Shown here: positions 23,607 through 31,964 of the stretch, piece after piece | Position numbering within the stretch: position 1 is the stretch's first letter | Layout of the letters: each line of letters starts with the position of its first letter | NCBI GenBank assembly: GCA_964653655.1 | Contig: CAZZHG010000001.1 | Location: forward strand, 1 to 64,000 | Length of the DNA stretch: 64,000 nucleotides | Direction of reading: 5' to 3' | DNA from: CAZZHG01 sp964653655 | GTDB lineage: Bacteria; Bdellovibrionota; FAC87; UBA2466 | Notes under the pieces: generated by a model | Databases searched by the model: none | What the model was told of the DNA's origin: nothing | The model's input: the letters and a program-made list of their open reading frames with translations, nothing else | Translations under genes and position numbers: made by a program

Positions 23607-25610
23607 ATGAAGTTTCGTTTTCTCATTGCGATGCTGGTTCTTTGCGCGGCCCTCGGCTGTAAGAAGGAAACCATCATCAAGGGCGACGCGCTCGTTCCTC
23701 AGGCTCTCGGCGCGCTCACCGCGAAGCAGGACTTCCCGTTTCTCTACCAGCCCACTTTTCAGGCGATGGACCAGAATTCTTTTTCGATTTCCAATCAACC
23801 CTCGTGGATGAGCATCGACAGCGCCACGGGGAGGATTTCCGGAACGCCGACGGAGTCGGCGAAGCTCAGCGGCATCATCGTCACGGCCGCCGGGCCTTCG
23901 GGCGAAAAGAAGGCGAGCTTCGACGTGGAGGTTTCCGGCGACTCTTTCACCCAGCACCAGTGGGCTCTCGAGAACTCCGGGCAGACCGCTTTCGCGGCCA
24001 ACGCGGGTCTTGCCGGGAAAGACATCAAGGCGAAGGAAGCCCACCGCTTCGGCGCTTTCGGTTCCGGAGTCACGGTGATGGTAAGCGACGAAGGCCTTCA
24101 GCTCTCCCACGAGGATTTGGCGCCCAACGTGGCCGCCGGAAAATCGAAGAACTATCTGCTGCCCGATCCCTTCTTCGGCGACCCGATCAAGCAGAACACG
24201 ACGAACGGCAATCACGGTACCGCCGTCGCGGGAATCATCGCCGCCAAGGGATGGAATGGCATTGGCGTCCGGGGCGTGGCTCCGGAAGCAAAAATCGCGG
24301 GTACGAATTATTTGACGGCGGCCCTGGATCCCAAGGTGGACCAGACGCTGATTGAAGTGGACCAGGCGTCCGATTCCGACGCTCCCACCGCCCGCTACGA
24401 TGCGTTCAATTACAGCTACGGGTACGGCCAGCTCGCACTCATTCCCATCGCGAACACCCTGGTGAATCAGCTCATCTACGGAGTCACCAATCAGCGGGCC
24501 GGCAAGGGCTCTCTGTACGTGAAGTCCGCCGGTAACTCCTATGTCGTCGGCGTTCAAGGACTCGATGGGGGCGGAAAGACCGTGGTCGTGGCGCGCTCCC
24601 TTTCGGCGAACCACGAGGAAGACAACGCCGTTCCCTGGATGACGGTCGTCGGAGCGCTGAATGCGAAGGGCACGCATTCGTCGTACTCCTCCGCCGGAGC
24701 CAATGTCTTCGTGTCGGCCCCGGGCGGTGAGTTCGGCGACGACGATCCGGCCATCGTCACGACCGACGAGGCGGGCTGCTCCAACGGCTATTCGAAGTCT
24801 TCCTCGAAAACGAACGCGTTCGAAGGCGGGGGAGGCGGCAACGCGAGCTGTAACTACGTTTCCGGTTTCAACGGAACCTCTTCGGCGGCCCCCCACGTGA
24901 CCGGCACGGTCGCCCTCATGCTTTCGGTGAACCCGAACCTCGGCTGGCGCGATGTCCGCCACCTTCTGGCGACCACCGCGAAGCAACCGGATCCTACGCA
25001 GGCTCCGATCATGCTCGCCGTCAACGGAACGAACGTGGTCATGGAAGACGCGTGGGTTACCAACGCGGCGGGCTTCAAGTTCAATCCCCGTTACGGCCTC
25101 GGCTCAATCGACGCGAACGCGGCGGTTCGGGCGGCGGCCGGTTACGTTAGTACTTTCGGACCGCTGAAACAGACCGTAACGAAGAGCAACACTTGCCCGG
25201 AAACGGAATTTTGCGCGAACGACGTGTGGCTCTTCAACAACACCACGGCGCAGGTCATCCCGGACAACAACGCCACGGGCATCAACTCCACGATCAACGT
25301 GACGTCGAATTTCAAGATTGAGTCGATTCAGATCAAGGTGACGATCACCACCCAGCGTAACGGGGACATCGGGCTCAGGCTTACTTCCCCGTCGGGAACG
25401 GTGGTGAACGTGCTGAACCCGCGGGGCGCGATGTTCGACTCCGGTTTCACGGACCAGGTGATGCTCTCCAACGCCTACTACGGAGAAAATTCCAGCGGGA
25501 ACTGGACTTTGAAGGTATTCGACTCCCAGCCGCAGACCAACTTCGGCGGCGGCACGGGCAACGGTCAGCTCGTTCGGTGGTCCATCAACGTCATCGGACG
25601 CGATCCGTGA
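23607..25610 (+). CDS. Kexin/furin-type subtilase lipoprotein (S8) with P/proprotein-convertase domain
   Basis: 667 residues. A type II signal peptide ends in AALGC, with Cys18 as the lipid-modified residue. Residues about 30-108 look like a putative Ig (He_PIG) domain (QPSWMSIDSATGRISGTP). The S8 domain spans about 112-505: Asp161 in VMVSDEG, His203 in GNHGTAVAG, oxyanion Asn in SAGNSY and Ser425 in GTSSAAPH. The C-terminal 130 residues form a P/Homo B domain (INVTSNFKIESIQIKVTI, IGLRLTSPSGT, SGNWTLKVFD). Proteases of this type cleave after dibasic sites. It is transcribed with the propeptide-like gene upstream, and its 3' end overlaps the convergent gene by 20 bases. Likely an outer-membrane or periplasmic processing protease. 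Confidence 0.95.
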   Translation: MKFRFLIAMLVLCAALGCKKETIIKGDALVPQALGALTAKQDFPFLYQPTFQAMDQNSFSISNQPSWMSIDSATGRISGTPTESAKLSGIIVTAAGPSGEKKASFDVEVSGDSFTQHQWALENSGQTAFAANAGLAGKDIKAKEAHRFGAFGSGVTVMVSDEGLQLSHEDLAPNVAAGKSKNYLLPDPFFGDPIKQNTTNGNHGTAVAGIIAAKGWNGIGVRGVAPEAKIAGTNYLTAALDPKVDQTLIEVDQASDSDAPTARYDAFNYSYGYGQLALIPIANTLVNQLIYGVTNQRAGKGSLYVKSAGNSYVVGVQGLDGGGKTVVVARSLSANHEEDNAVPWMTVVGALNAKGTHSSYSSAGANVFVSAPGGEFGDDDPAIVTTDEAGCSNGYSKSSSKTNAFEGGGGGNASCNYVSGFNGTSSAAPHVTGTVALMLSVNPNLGWRDVRHLLATTAKQPDPTQAPIMLAVNGTNVVMEDAWVTNAAGFKFNPRYGLGSIDANAAVRAAAGYVSTFGPLKQTVTKSNTCPETEFCANDVWLFNNTTAQVIPDNNATGINSTINVTSNFKIESIQIKVTITTQRNGDIGLRLTSPSGTVVNVLNPRGAMFDSGFTDQVMLSNAYYGENSSGNWTLKVFDSQPQTNFGGGTGNGQLVRWSINVIGRDP

Positions 25611-26100
25611 AGAACCGCCGTAAAATCTCCCCTGTCTCTTCCACCCGCTCGTAATCTTCCAAATGAAAATGAGGCACGGCCTCGCCCGAAATGCCCCGGA
25701 TCATCGTCGATAGATGATGCGGCCAGTATCCCTTCTGGTAGAGGGCGAGCACCGGTATGACTTTGAGGCCAAGCCGAGGCCTGAGGTAAGCGTGTGCGAT
25801 CTCGATGCCCGTGCCGAGACTCGGAGTGGATACTTCGAAGATGGCGGCGCCGATGTCGCCTTCCACCCCCTCTATCATCTTGTTTCGGACCGAGACTCGC
25901 CGGGAGAAATCGTCCTTCGGCAGTTCGCCGTAAGTGGTCTCGAGAGCGATCAGCGTGCTGGCATAGTCTTTCGCGGCGGAGTGCTCGGTCACGACGGTGT
26001 GGCCGAGTCCCTTGATGGCGTCCAGTAGATGGCGGTAGACATCGGCCCGTTCTCCCCGGTTTTGCACTCCCTGAATAGCTGCCCCAAAGAAGACTTTCAT
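25591..26100 (-). CDS. Nucleoside 2-deoxyribosyltransferase-like protein
   Basis: 169 residues. The N-terminal strand MKVFFGAAIQG begins the Rossmann-like fold; the central IFEVSTPSLGTGIEIAHAY (about residues 89-107) has the nucleophilic Glu/Asp and GTGIE pattern of the deoxyribosyltransferase/LOG-like superfamily. The family transfers deoxyribose between bases or hydrolyses nucleotides; exact activity cannot be deduced. It ends within the subtilase gene (20-base tail-to-tail overlap), and a hairpin repeat element (26150-26244) lies immediately upstream of its ATG, within 50 bases. Confidence 0.75.
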   Translation of the reverse strand: MKVFFGAAIQGVQNRGERADVYRHLLDAIKGLGHTVVTEHSAAKDYASTLIALETTYGELPKDDFSRRVSVRNKMIEGVEGDIGAAIFEVSTPSLGTGIEIAHAYLRPRLGLKVIPVLALYQKGYWPHHLSTMIRGISGEAVPHFHLEDYERVEETGEILRRFFTDRVR

Positions 26101-26149
26101 GGAGTAAGGGTCGGGTCACGAACGGAGTTAGTCAAGCAGGGGGGCCTAA

Positions 26150-26244
26150 GAGAGAGCGAGAATGAGAATGGGTCTTAGAATGAGTGAAAAGGCACGCACC
26201 TGCCCCTCACTCATTCTAAGACCCATTCTCGCTCTCATTCTCAG
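26150..26244. repeat. Hairpin repeat element, copy 1
   Basis: A 23-base perfect inverted repeat (26164-26186 with 26208-26230) encloses a 21-base loop containing GGCACGCACCTGCC. Outside, hexamers continue on both sides but in swapped order: left GAGAGC-GAGAAT-GAGAAT, right (as complement) GAGAAT-GAGAGC-GAGAAT. The central 41 bases (26177-26217) are identical to copy 2 at 31868-31908. It sits between the start of the deoxyribosyltransferase-like gene and the end of the M16-like gene. Confidence 0.9.
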
Positions 26245-26252
26245 TTCGAAAG

Positions 26253-28214
26253 CTAGGCGGCGTCGTGTATCGGATGACTATCCCGCGTACGCATGACCGC
26301 GCGGATCTCTTCAGCGACTTTGGCGGCGTCCCGGAAGCCCAGATAGTAGGCGTGACCGGTCTCGAGGCGGATGAGCACTCCCCGTCGCCAGGGTGTCCAG
26401 TGGGCGATAAACGTCCGTCTGGTCCACATGTGGTGAGTGAATAGCTGGTGGGGACGAAGGACGGAGATATCCCGGATCGTCAGCAGATCGATTCGTCTGG
26501 AAGCGTAGCTCATGCTTTTCAGAAGCAGGCTTCGGTCCGTGAGGATGATCTTGCGCGGAATGAGGCACAGGTACGAAAGCGCTCCGCTCACCAGGAGAAA
26601 GACGCCCACGGCGCCCTGGAGGTATTGGCTCAGCAGAAACGTGCTTTGGATCATGGACGAGTGAATGAAGAGCCACGCTACGAGCACGGATAGCTGGGAA
26701 GCGGTCCACAACACCGCGACGAAGCCGAGGGTCAATACCATGGTGATGACGGGTTGGTATTTTATCTTACGGACATAACGAATCGTCGTGTACTCGAACT
26801 CGCCCAGGTAACGCCGGCGGCATAGCTGAATCGAGAGAAGAATCGCGAACAAATAGATCAGGGTCGATTCGGTCCGGAAGTAGAGCGGCGGCTCCTCGAG
26901 CGAAAGGTATTCCTTTCTCGGATGGAAGAGGCCCCGCAGCTGCTGGCGGAACTTCTCGGGAGTCAGCTTCTCGAAAACCTGGTAGGGCGTCTCGCTCGTC
27001 TTATATACCGTTTGAAACGAGTAAAGGCGTGAGGCGAGCCGGGCCATCGTTTCGGCGTCGTTCTGGATGAGATCCATGTAGCGGCTGAAGACGTCGTGAG
27101 CCGCGATGAGACTTTCGTTGGTGAGGTCTCCCTCCATCGTTTCCCTTTGAACGAGCGCACGCACGCTCTCCAGATGCTGACGGAAATGCTGGCTTGGCGA
27201 CTGAAAACTTACGAGGGCATATCCGAAGCGGCGGTCGTCGACCCAAACGGTCGCTTCCGCGCCGTAAGCTTGCCCGTGAGCGTTTCTGAGCTGCTTCGTC
27301 AGCCGGTTGGCGAGGTACTCGAAGTAAACCTTCAGCACCATCTCGTCTTCCGCGGTGATGTTCCAGAATTTCGTTCCGACCGAAATGCGGGAGTCCCGGT
27401 CGGCGACCCGCGATCGGAAATAGGGCTCGGTCCGCGGCACCACTTCCTGAGTCGGCGCGACGATTCTGGGATCGCTCTTCTGTCCCTCGAAGGTCTCCCG
27501 GATGAAGGCGAGCGTCGCCTCCTGCTTGAAGGGTCCCGCGACCAAAAGCACGGCGTTGCTCGGCCGGTAGTAGGTCTTGAGATAAACGTTCGCCTGTTCC
27601 ACGGTCAGGCCGCGCAAGTCCCGGCGGAGGCTGTCCGGGTCGGACTTCATCGACGTCTTGATTCGGAACTCAGTTTGAAAAAAATCGGGGCCGCGCGAGG
27701 TCGTCGGCAGAAGTCCTTCCAGAAAAGTCTGCACGAGCGAGTGAGGCTCTCCGAGCTCGAGCAGAAGTTCCGCGCGGGCCTTGTTCACGGATTCCGCGCT
27801 GAGCGTTCTTTCCGCCAGCAGCATCGAGTACTCGTTCAGTACCCAGATACCCCGGTTCGAGGGAACCGATGCGTAAAAGCTCGTGGAGGTGGCTCCCGTG
27901 GAACCGCTTGCTTCGCCGCCGGCCTCGCGGACGCGGTGCTGAAACGTTTGCTCGCCGCCGCGGGTTTCGTCGCGCAAGAAAGCACGCTCGACCAGGCGGG
28001 CGGCGCCCTGGTTGCCGCGGGTCTCGGCTCCCCATCCGGCTTGGATTTTCAATTCCACTTCGACGGTTTTCGCGTTGCCGCTCGGCGCGAGCATCACGGT
28101 GAGCCCGTTGTCGAGAACGTAGCGTTTGATGGGCGCGTAGGGGTCGTCGGCGAAGGCGAACGACGCCCCGAGCATCAGAACTAAGTACGCGAATTTCTGG
28201 ATGGAGAGGTACAC
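26253..28214 (-). CDS. M16-family pseudopeptidase with C-terminal membrane domain
   Basis: 653 residues with a signal peptide (LVLMLGASFAFA). Residues about 28-440 match the two-domain M16B peptidase (pitrilysin) fold: YVLDNGLTVMLAPSG, then VELKIQAGWGAE, and DLRGLTVEQANVYLKTYYRPSNAVLLVAG in the middle. The zinc motif HxxEH, expected at GAARLVERAF, is RxxER (Arg73, Glu76, Arg77), so metal cannot be bound in the normal way and the protein is probably inactive as a protease. The last 200 residues hold about four membrane segments and a cytosolic C-terminal part with an RRTFIAHWTPWRR stretch. The fusion of an M16 fold with a polytopic tail is unusual. Confidence 0.85.
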   Translation of the reverse strand: MYLSIQKFAYLVLMLGASFAFADDPYAPIKRYVLDNGLTVMLAPSGNAKTVEVELKIQAGWGAETRGNQGAARLVERAFLRDETRGGEQTFQHRVREAGGEASGSTGATSTSFYASVPSNRGIWVLNEYSMLLAERTLSAESVNKARAELLLELGEPHSLVQTFLEGLLPTTSRGPDFFQTEFRIKTSMKSDPDSLRRDLRGLTVEQANVYLKTYYRPSNAVLLVAGPFKQEATLAFIRETFEGQKSDPRIVAPTQEVVPRTEPYFRSRVADRDSRISVGTKFWNITAEDEMVLKVYFEYLANRLTKQLRNAHGQAYGAEATVWVDDRRFGYALVSFQSPSQHFRQHLESVRALVQRETMEGDLTNESLIAAHDVFSRYMDLIQNDAETMARLASRLYSFQTVYKTSETPYQVFEKLTPEKFRQQLRGLFHPRKEYLSLEEPPLYFRTESTLIYLFAILLSIQLCRRRYLGEFEYTTIRYVRKIKYQPVITMVLTLGFVAVLWTASQLSVLVAWLFIHSSMIQSTFLLSQYLQGAVGVFLLVSGALSYLCLIPRKIILTDRSLLLKSMSYASRRIDLLTIRDISVLRPHQLFTHHMWTRRTFIAHWTPWRRGVLIRLETGHAYYLGFRDAAKVAEEIRAVMRTRDSHPIHDAA

Positions 28215-28385
28215 GGCTTCCTCTACGTATCGGCTTTTCCCCCTCGCGCCCGCACGGACGGCCTATTAACGTCATGATTTCATATATTTGGGTAATTCCG
28301 GGGCCGCAGAATACTCCCGAATCGGCGAATTTTCCCCGGCATCCGCGTTGCAAATAGGGGGGAAGGCTTGGAGTGGGAGAGACTC

Positions 28386-29786
28386 GTGGTGCAAATAATT
28401 AAGAGGTTTTTGGTCGGCGTATTCGCCGTGGTGTGCGCCAATGCGCTGGCGGATGACACTCTCGTGAACAAGCTTCGCGAGGCGGGAATTCCTCTGGTGG
28501 CCGCGCGAGAATACGTTCGCAATGTCGAAATCTTCGCGAAGTACGACAGGCTGTACGGAATGGCCTACCACAGCTGGCGCCTGGAAAATCAATCCGACTT
28601 CTCCCAGGAACCGGCGTTTCTCGACGCACGCCAGGCAATGATCGATTTTCACAAACGTTACGGAAACGAAAATCCCGCGACCGATGCCGCGAACTTCGTG
28701 CGCGCGCGCCGTTACTACGAGTCCACGTTCAGCGCGCCGAAAAACTCGCCCCTCGATCTCGCAGACCTTCGCGCTAGGCTGAGTCAAGGACAGGGAAACT
28801 TCGATCGGCTAGGCAAAAACGGGCCGACCATCAGTGGTCCTGGCATCTCGATCGAAATGCAGGGCAATCACATGAGAGAGCTTTCGATGACGATGCAGGC
28901 TCGTAACTCGGCCTTGAAGAACCTCGTTGATTTGATGGACAAGTACGGCGAGCTCAAGTTCACCGACTACAAGGAAGCGCAAGCCAGCTTCAAGCTTCCC
29001 GCCGCCGAAGAGGCGTTGCTGGCTGCCAACGACGGCCGCCTGATGGAAAAAATCGCGGAAGCGAGAAACTCTTTGATCCCCGAACGTCCCGTCTCGGCGG
29101 CGCAGGTGCACGGGCAGGTTCTCGGGGAACTCGATGGTTTGGTCCGGCGCGGGAGTCTGGCTCAAACGGAGAATTGGGAATCTCTGCTTTCGATCGCGGT
29201 CGGCCGTGCTCTGATTCGGGACGGTGTGGATGCCGTCTACGGGAGTCCCGGAGTGGAGCGTTGGGACGGAGAATGGAACCTGCCGCTTCTGGTGAACAAA
29301 AAGGCCACTGAGGAAGCTTACGATTCGGCCAGGCTCGCGAAGCCCCTCACGATTCGCTCTGGATTCGATCATACGAATGCGGAAATCATCGGGCTGATTA
29401 CTCAGCACTTCCAACCCGTCATCGACAACGTCATCGCGACGGTGGCGAGCCGGCAAAAGCTAAGGGCCGGAAGAAGCCTCGAAGACCTTCAAGCGTATAT
29501 GAAGATGCGGACCGCCGAAGATCTCATGATTCCCATCGTCAACTCATTCGACCGTACGAACGAGCTGACCTATGACATCACGGGAATCGGCGTGGCCTAC
29601 AATGCGATGAAAGCGCTGGCTGGAGTTCGCGAGGCTTATTTCGAACCGGCGGCGGTTCCATCGCAGAACGACCCTCGTTTGGCGAGCGTCGCGCAAGCCC
29701 CGGCTGACGGCCCCTGCCACGGGCGAAACAGCCCTTGGCGCAGACTTGCGACCTCGGTCATGACCTTCTTCGGCGGCGGCCGCTAA
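28386..29786 (+). CDS. Exported protein of unknown function, helical
   Basis: 466 residues from GTG 28386 (a second GTG follows at once), with GGGAGAG just upstream; a TTG at 28368 is also in frame but less well placed. Signal peptide IIKRFLVGVFAVVCANALADD. The mature region is largely helical and charged (for example ALKNLVDLMDKYGELKFTDYK and LMEKIAEARNSLIPERP) with one Cys near the C terminus (GPCHGRN). No domain recognised. It is followed by an unrelated epimerase gene after 50 bases. Confidence 0.75.
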   Translation: MVQIIKRFLVGVFAVVCANALADDTLVNKLREAGIPLVAAREYVRNVEIFAKYDRLYGMAYHSWRLENQSDFSQEPAFLDARQAMIDFHKRYGNENPATDAANFVRARRYYESTFSAPKNSPLDLADLRARLSQGQGNFDRLGKNGPTISGPGISIEMQGNHMRELSMTMQARNSALKNLVDLMDKYGELKFTDYKEAQASFKLPAAEEALLAANDGRLMEKIAEARNSLIPERPVSAAQVHGQVLGELDGLVRRGSLAQTENWESLLSIAVGRALIRDGVDAVYGSPGVERWDGEWNLPLLVNKKATEEAYDSARLAKPLTIRSGFDHTNAEIIGLITQHFQPVIDNVIATVASRQKLRAGRSLEDLQAYMKMRTAEDLMIPIVNSFDRTNELTYDITGIGVAYNAMKALAGVREAYFEPAAVPSQNDPRLASVAQAPADGPCHGRNSPWRRLATSVMTFFGGGR

Positions 29787-29836
29787 GCGCGGCGGGGCTT
29801 CCCAAACCGGGCTTTCCGCGCCTAGAATGCGGGCCA

Positions 29837-30748
29837 ATGCGAGTTTTGGTCACCGGCGGAGCCGGTTTCATCGGATCGAATCTGGTCCGCGCTCTGGAAG
29901 AGCGAGGTCACGCGGTCGTTGCCGTGGATAGCCTTTCCACGGGCGCGAAGCAGAATCTCGAAGGGGTCCGCTCGGAAATTCGCCACTGGGACATGACCAA
30001 AAAGCCCGAGGGATGGGGCGCGTTCGACGCCGTCTTCCACCATGGCGACATCACCGATCCCAGGCACCCCAGCGATTCCGAAGTTTGGGAACGAAACCTC
30101 GCTTGTTTCCGCAATGTTTTGGAAATCGCGCGCGCCGGCGGCAAGCAGCTCGTCTACGCGTCGACGGCCGGTCTCTACGGAAACGGCACGACGCCCATGA
30201 AGGAAGATCAGCCGAAGCAGCTGCTCACCGCTTACGGCCGCTCGAAGCTCGAGATGGATCGGATTGCGTCGGAACATTACGGCGACATGCGGATCGTGGG
30301 CCTTCGCTACTTCAACGTCTACGGCCCGAGGGAGCACCACAAGGGAAGGGCGGCCTCGATGGTGTGGCACCTCGCCCAGCAGATGACCGCGGGCAAAAGG
30401 CCGCGTCTGTTCGAATGGGGCGAGCAGATTCGGGATTTCGTTTACGTGAAAGATGTCGTCGAGGCGAACTTGAAAGCTCTCGAAGCCCCGAACGGAGTCT
30501 ACAACGTGGGCACCGGAATCGGCTCCACGTTCAATGATTTGGTGGATGCTCTTAACGCCGCTCTCGGCACGAGACTCGAGCCTGAATATTTCCCAATGCC
30601 GTACGATTCGGCGACCTATCAGGGCAACACCCAAGCCGACACCACGCTCGCGCGCGAACGCCTTGGCTTTTCCGCCCGATTCAATCTGCGGGAGGGCGTG
30701 CTCGATTACGTGCGTTGGATGCGCTCCGAAGGGCTCATCCCCGCTTGA
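29837..30748 (+). CDS. NAD-dependent sugar epimerase/dehydratase (extended SDR, HldD-like)
   Basis: 303 residues from ATG 29837, where MRVLVTGGAGFIGSNLV begins; upstream codons in frame are not part of the protein. The GxxGxxG cofactor motif is at residues 7-13 and the catalytic YxxxK is in TAYGRSKLEMD (about 130-140). RYFNVYGPREHHKGRAASM, then LFEWGEQIRDFVYVKDVV, resembles ADP-glyceromanno-heptose 6-epimerase (HldD/RfaD) more than UDP-glucose 4-epimerases. Such an enzyme would supply nucleotide-activated heptose for LPS, but substrate is not proven. The stop overlaps the next ATG by one base (TGATG), so they form an operon. Confidence 0.88.
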   Translation: MRVLVTGGAGFIGSNLVRALEERGHAVVAVDSLSTGAKQNLEGVRSEIRHWDMTKKPEGWGAFDAVFHHGDITDPRHPSDSEVWERNLACFRNVLEIARAGGKQLVYASTAGLYGNGTTPMKEDQPKQLLTAYGRSKLEMDRIASEHYGDMRIVGLRYFNVYGPREHHKGRAASMVWHLAQQMTAGKRPRLFEWGEQIRDFVYVKDVVEANLKALEAPNGVYNVGTGIGSTFNDLVDALNAALGTRLEPEYFPMPYDSATYQGNTQADTTLARERLGFSARFNLREGVLDYVRWMRSEGLIPA

Positions 30749-31533
30749 TGTCCGTTCTGAGAATCCTGCTTTGCCTAGCGCTTCTTTATCCGCTCCTGCT
30801 CGCTTTCGTTTATCTCCGGCAGCGCTCTCTCCAGTATTTTCCGAGCCACGTGGACACCGAGCGAAAGGGCGACGGCGACTTTCTTCCCTGGGTTGCGAAG
30901 GATGGGGAGTTTCTCGGATATCTGCGGCCCGCGGGAAAAATGAGGGCGTTGCTTCTCTTCTTTCACGGAAACGCGGGAGAAGCCCTCGACCGCAGCTGGT
31001 TTGCCCGCGTGGTGCCCGAAGACGTGGGGCTCATCCTCGTCGAGTACCCCGGTTACGGGGGAAAGCCAGGCGAGCCGACCCAGGAGACCATTTTTGCTCT
31101 CGCCGAGCGGGCCTACGAGGAAGGGGTAGCCCAGACTCACGTGCCGATTTGGGTCGTCGGAGAGAGTCTCGGCTCGGGAGTCGCCTGCTACCTGGCCTCG
31201 AAAAAGCCCGTGGAAAAGCTTGGGCTCATTTCGGCCTTTTCGGCGGCCTTGGATGTCGCCGCCCATGCCTACCCCTTTCTGCCCGTTCGGTTTCTCATGA
31301 AGGACCCTTTTCCGTCTCTTTCCTACGTCGGGGCCATTTCGGCCCCAACCCATCTCATCCATGGCGAGGCGGACGAGATGATTCCCATCGAGCAGAGCCG
31401 GCGGCTGCAGGCTGCTTTCCCGCACGGGCAGGCCGTTTTGACGGAAATCGGCGGTTACGGACACAACGATATCGCCGACCCGATTCTCCATTCTCCCCGC
31501 GCGGAACCCTTCCGCGCGTTCCTTCGGAATTAA
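30748..31533 (+). CDS. Membrane-anchored alpha/beta hydrolase
   Basis: 261 residues from ATG 30748, coupled to the epimerase stop. An N-terminal membrane segment (ILLCLALLYPLLLAFVYL) is followed by an alpha/beta-hydrolase fold of the YqiA/BEM46 type: oxyanion region LLLFFHGNAGE, nucleophile elbow VVGESLGSG (Ser), acid in HGEADEMIP and His in YGHNDI. All three catalytic residues are present. BEM46-like proteins are usually membrane-bound esterases of unknown substrate. The gene is followed by a structured non-coding region with a strong terminator. Confidence 0.87.
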   Translation: MSVLRILLCLALLYPLLLAFVYLRQRSLQYFPSHVDTERKGDGDFLPWVAKDGEFLGYLRPAGKMRALLLFFHGNAGEALDRSWFARVVPEDVGLILVEYPGYGGKPGEPTQETIFALAERAYEEGVAQTHVPIWVVGESLGSGVACYLASKKPVEKLGLISAFSAALDVAAHAYPFLPVRFLMKDPFPSLSYVGAISAPTHLIHGEADEMIPIEQSRRLQAAFPHGQAVLTEIGGYGHNDIADPILHSPRAEPFRAFLRN

Positions 31534-31539
31534 TTTCCC

Positions 31540-31805
31540 GATCGATTCGAACCTTCCCCCGGGATCTCGGTGTCAATTCGACTCTGAACCACGTCGAACT
31601 AGGGGTTCCGAGCCCGTTTAGGGTTGGCATCCGTATTGCTCTAGTGAAAAGGCGAGGGGACTCGGAAGTCGAGGACCCAAAGGGATTAGGGAAACCTCAA
31701 ACGAACTACAGGTGCCGATACTCACCAAAGCGCTCACCTAACAGCCAACCAAATTTCTTACCGGACCGGGGCGAGGTTGCACCACTCGCCCCGGTCTTAT
31801 TTTGT
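31540..31805 (+). ncRNA. Candidate structured non-coding RNA ending in an intrinsic terminator
   Basis: The gap after the hydrolase has no coding frame but several self-complementary elements in order: TTCGAC/GTCGAA (31577-31598), a closing pair GGTTGGC (31622-31628)/GCCAACC (31744-31750) spanning about 130 bases, and inside it a hairpin GGG-GA-CTCG...CGAG-GA-CCC (31657-31678) whose internal loop is a tandem GA/GA. A strong terminator follows (31765-31805). The layout fits a small RNA of about 130-260 nt, but the boundaries and class are unknown; I did not recognise 6S RNA, SRP RNA or a riboswitch. Confidence 0.35.
31765..31805 (+). terminator. Intrinsic terminator
   Basis: Perfect 11-base arms ACCGGGGCGAG (31765-31775) and CTCGCCCCGGT (31785-31795) with a 9-base loop, followed by CTTATTTTG. 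It ends the candidate RNA or the epimerase/hydrolase operon. Confidence 0.85.
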
Positions 31806-31842
31806 GTCCGTGGCGCCGTCGCGGGCCCTGCCGATCGGAATT

Positions 31843-31933
31843 TAGAATGAGATCGAGAATGAGTCTGAGAATGAGTGAAAAGGCACGCACCTGCCCCTCA
31901 CTCATTCTCAGACTCATTCTCGATCTCATTCTA
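31843..31933. repeat. Hairpin repeat element, copy 2
   Basis: A perfect 35-base inverted repeat: left arm 31843-31877 made of TAGAAT GAGATC GAGAAT GAGTCT GAGAAT GAGTG, right arm 31899-31933, with a 21-base loop (31878-31898) identical to that of copy 1. Relative to copy 1 the arms differ at paired positions (GGGTCTT there, GAGTCTG here) and both sides changed together. It lies between convergent genes but lacks a U-run, so it is not a normal terminator. Confidence 0.92.
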
Positions 31934-31964
31934 GGGTTTCAGCGGGCCTGAATGGGAGGAGGAC

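Noticed and set aside
23604..24986. Minus-strand frame opposite the subtilase
   Set aside because: The catalytic triad and domains are on the plus strand; the antisense frame has Arg/Val-rich low-complexity composition.
31843..31933. Hairpin copy 2 as an intrinsic terminator
   Set aside because: The 35-base stem with a 21-base loop lacks a U-run, and a proper terminator already exists at 31765-31805.
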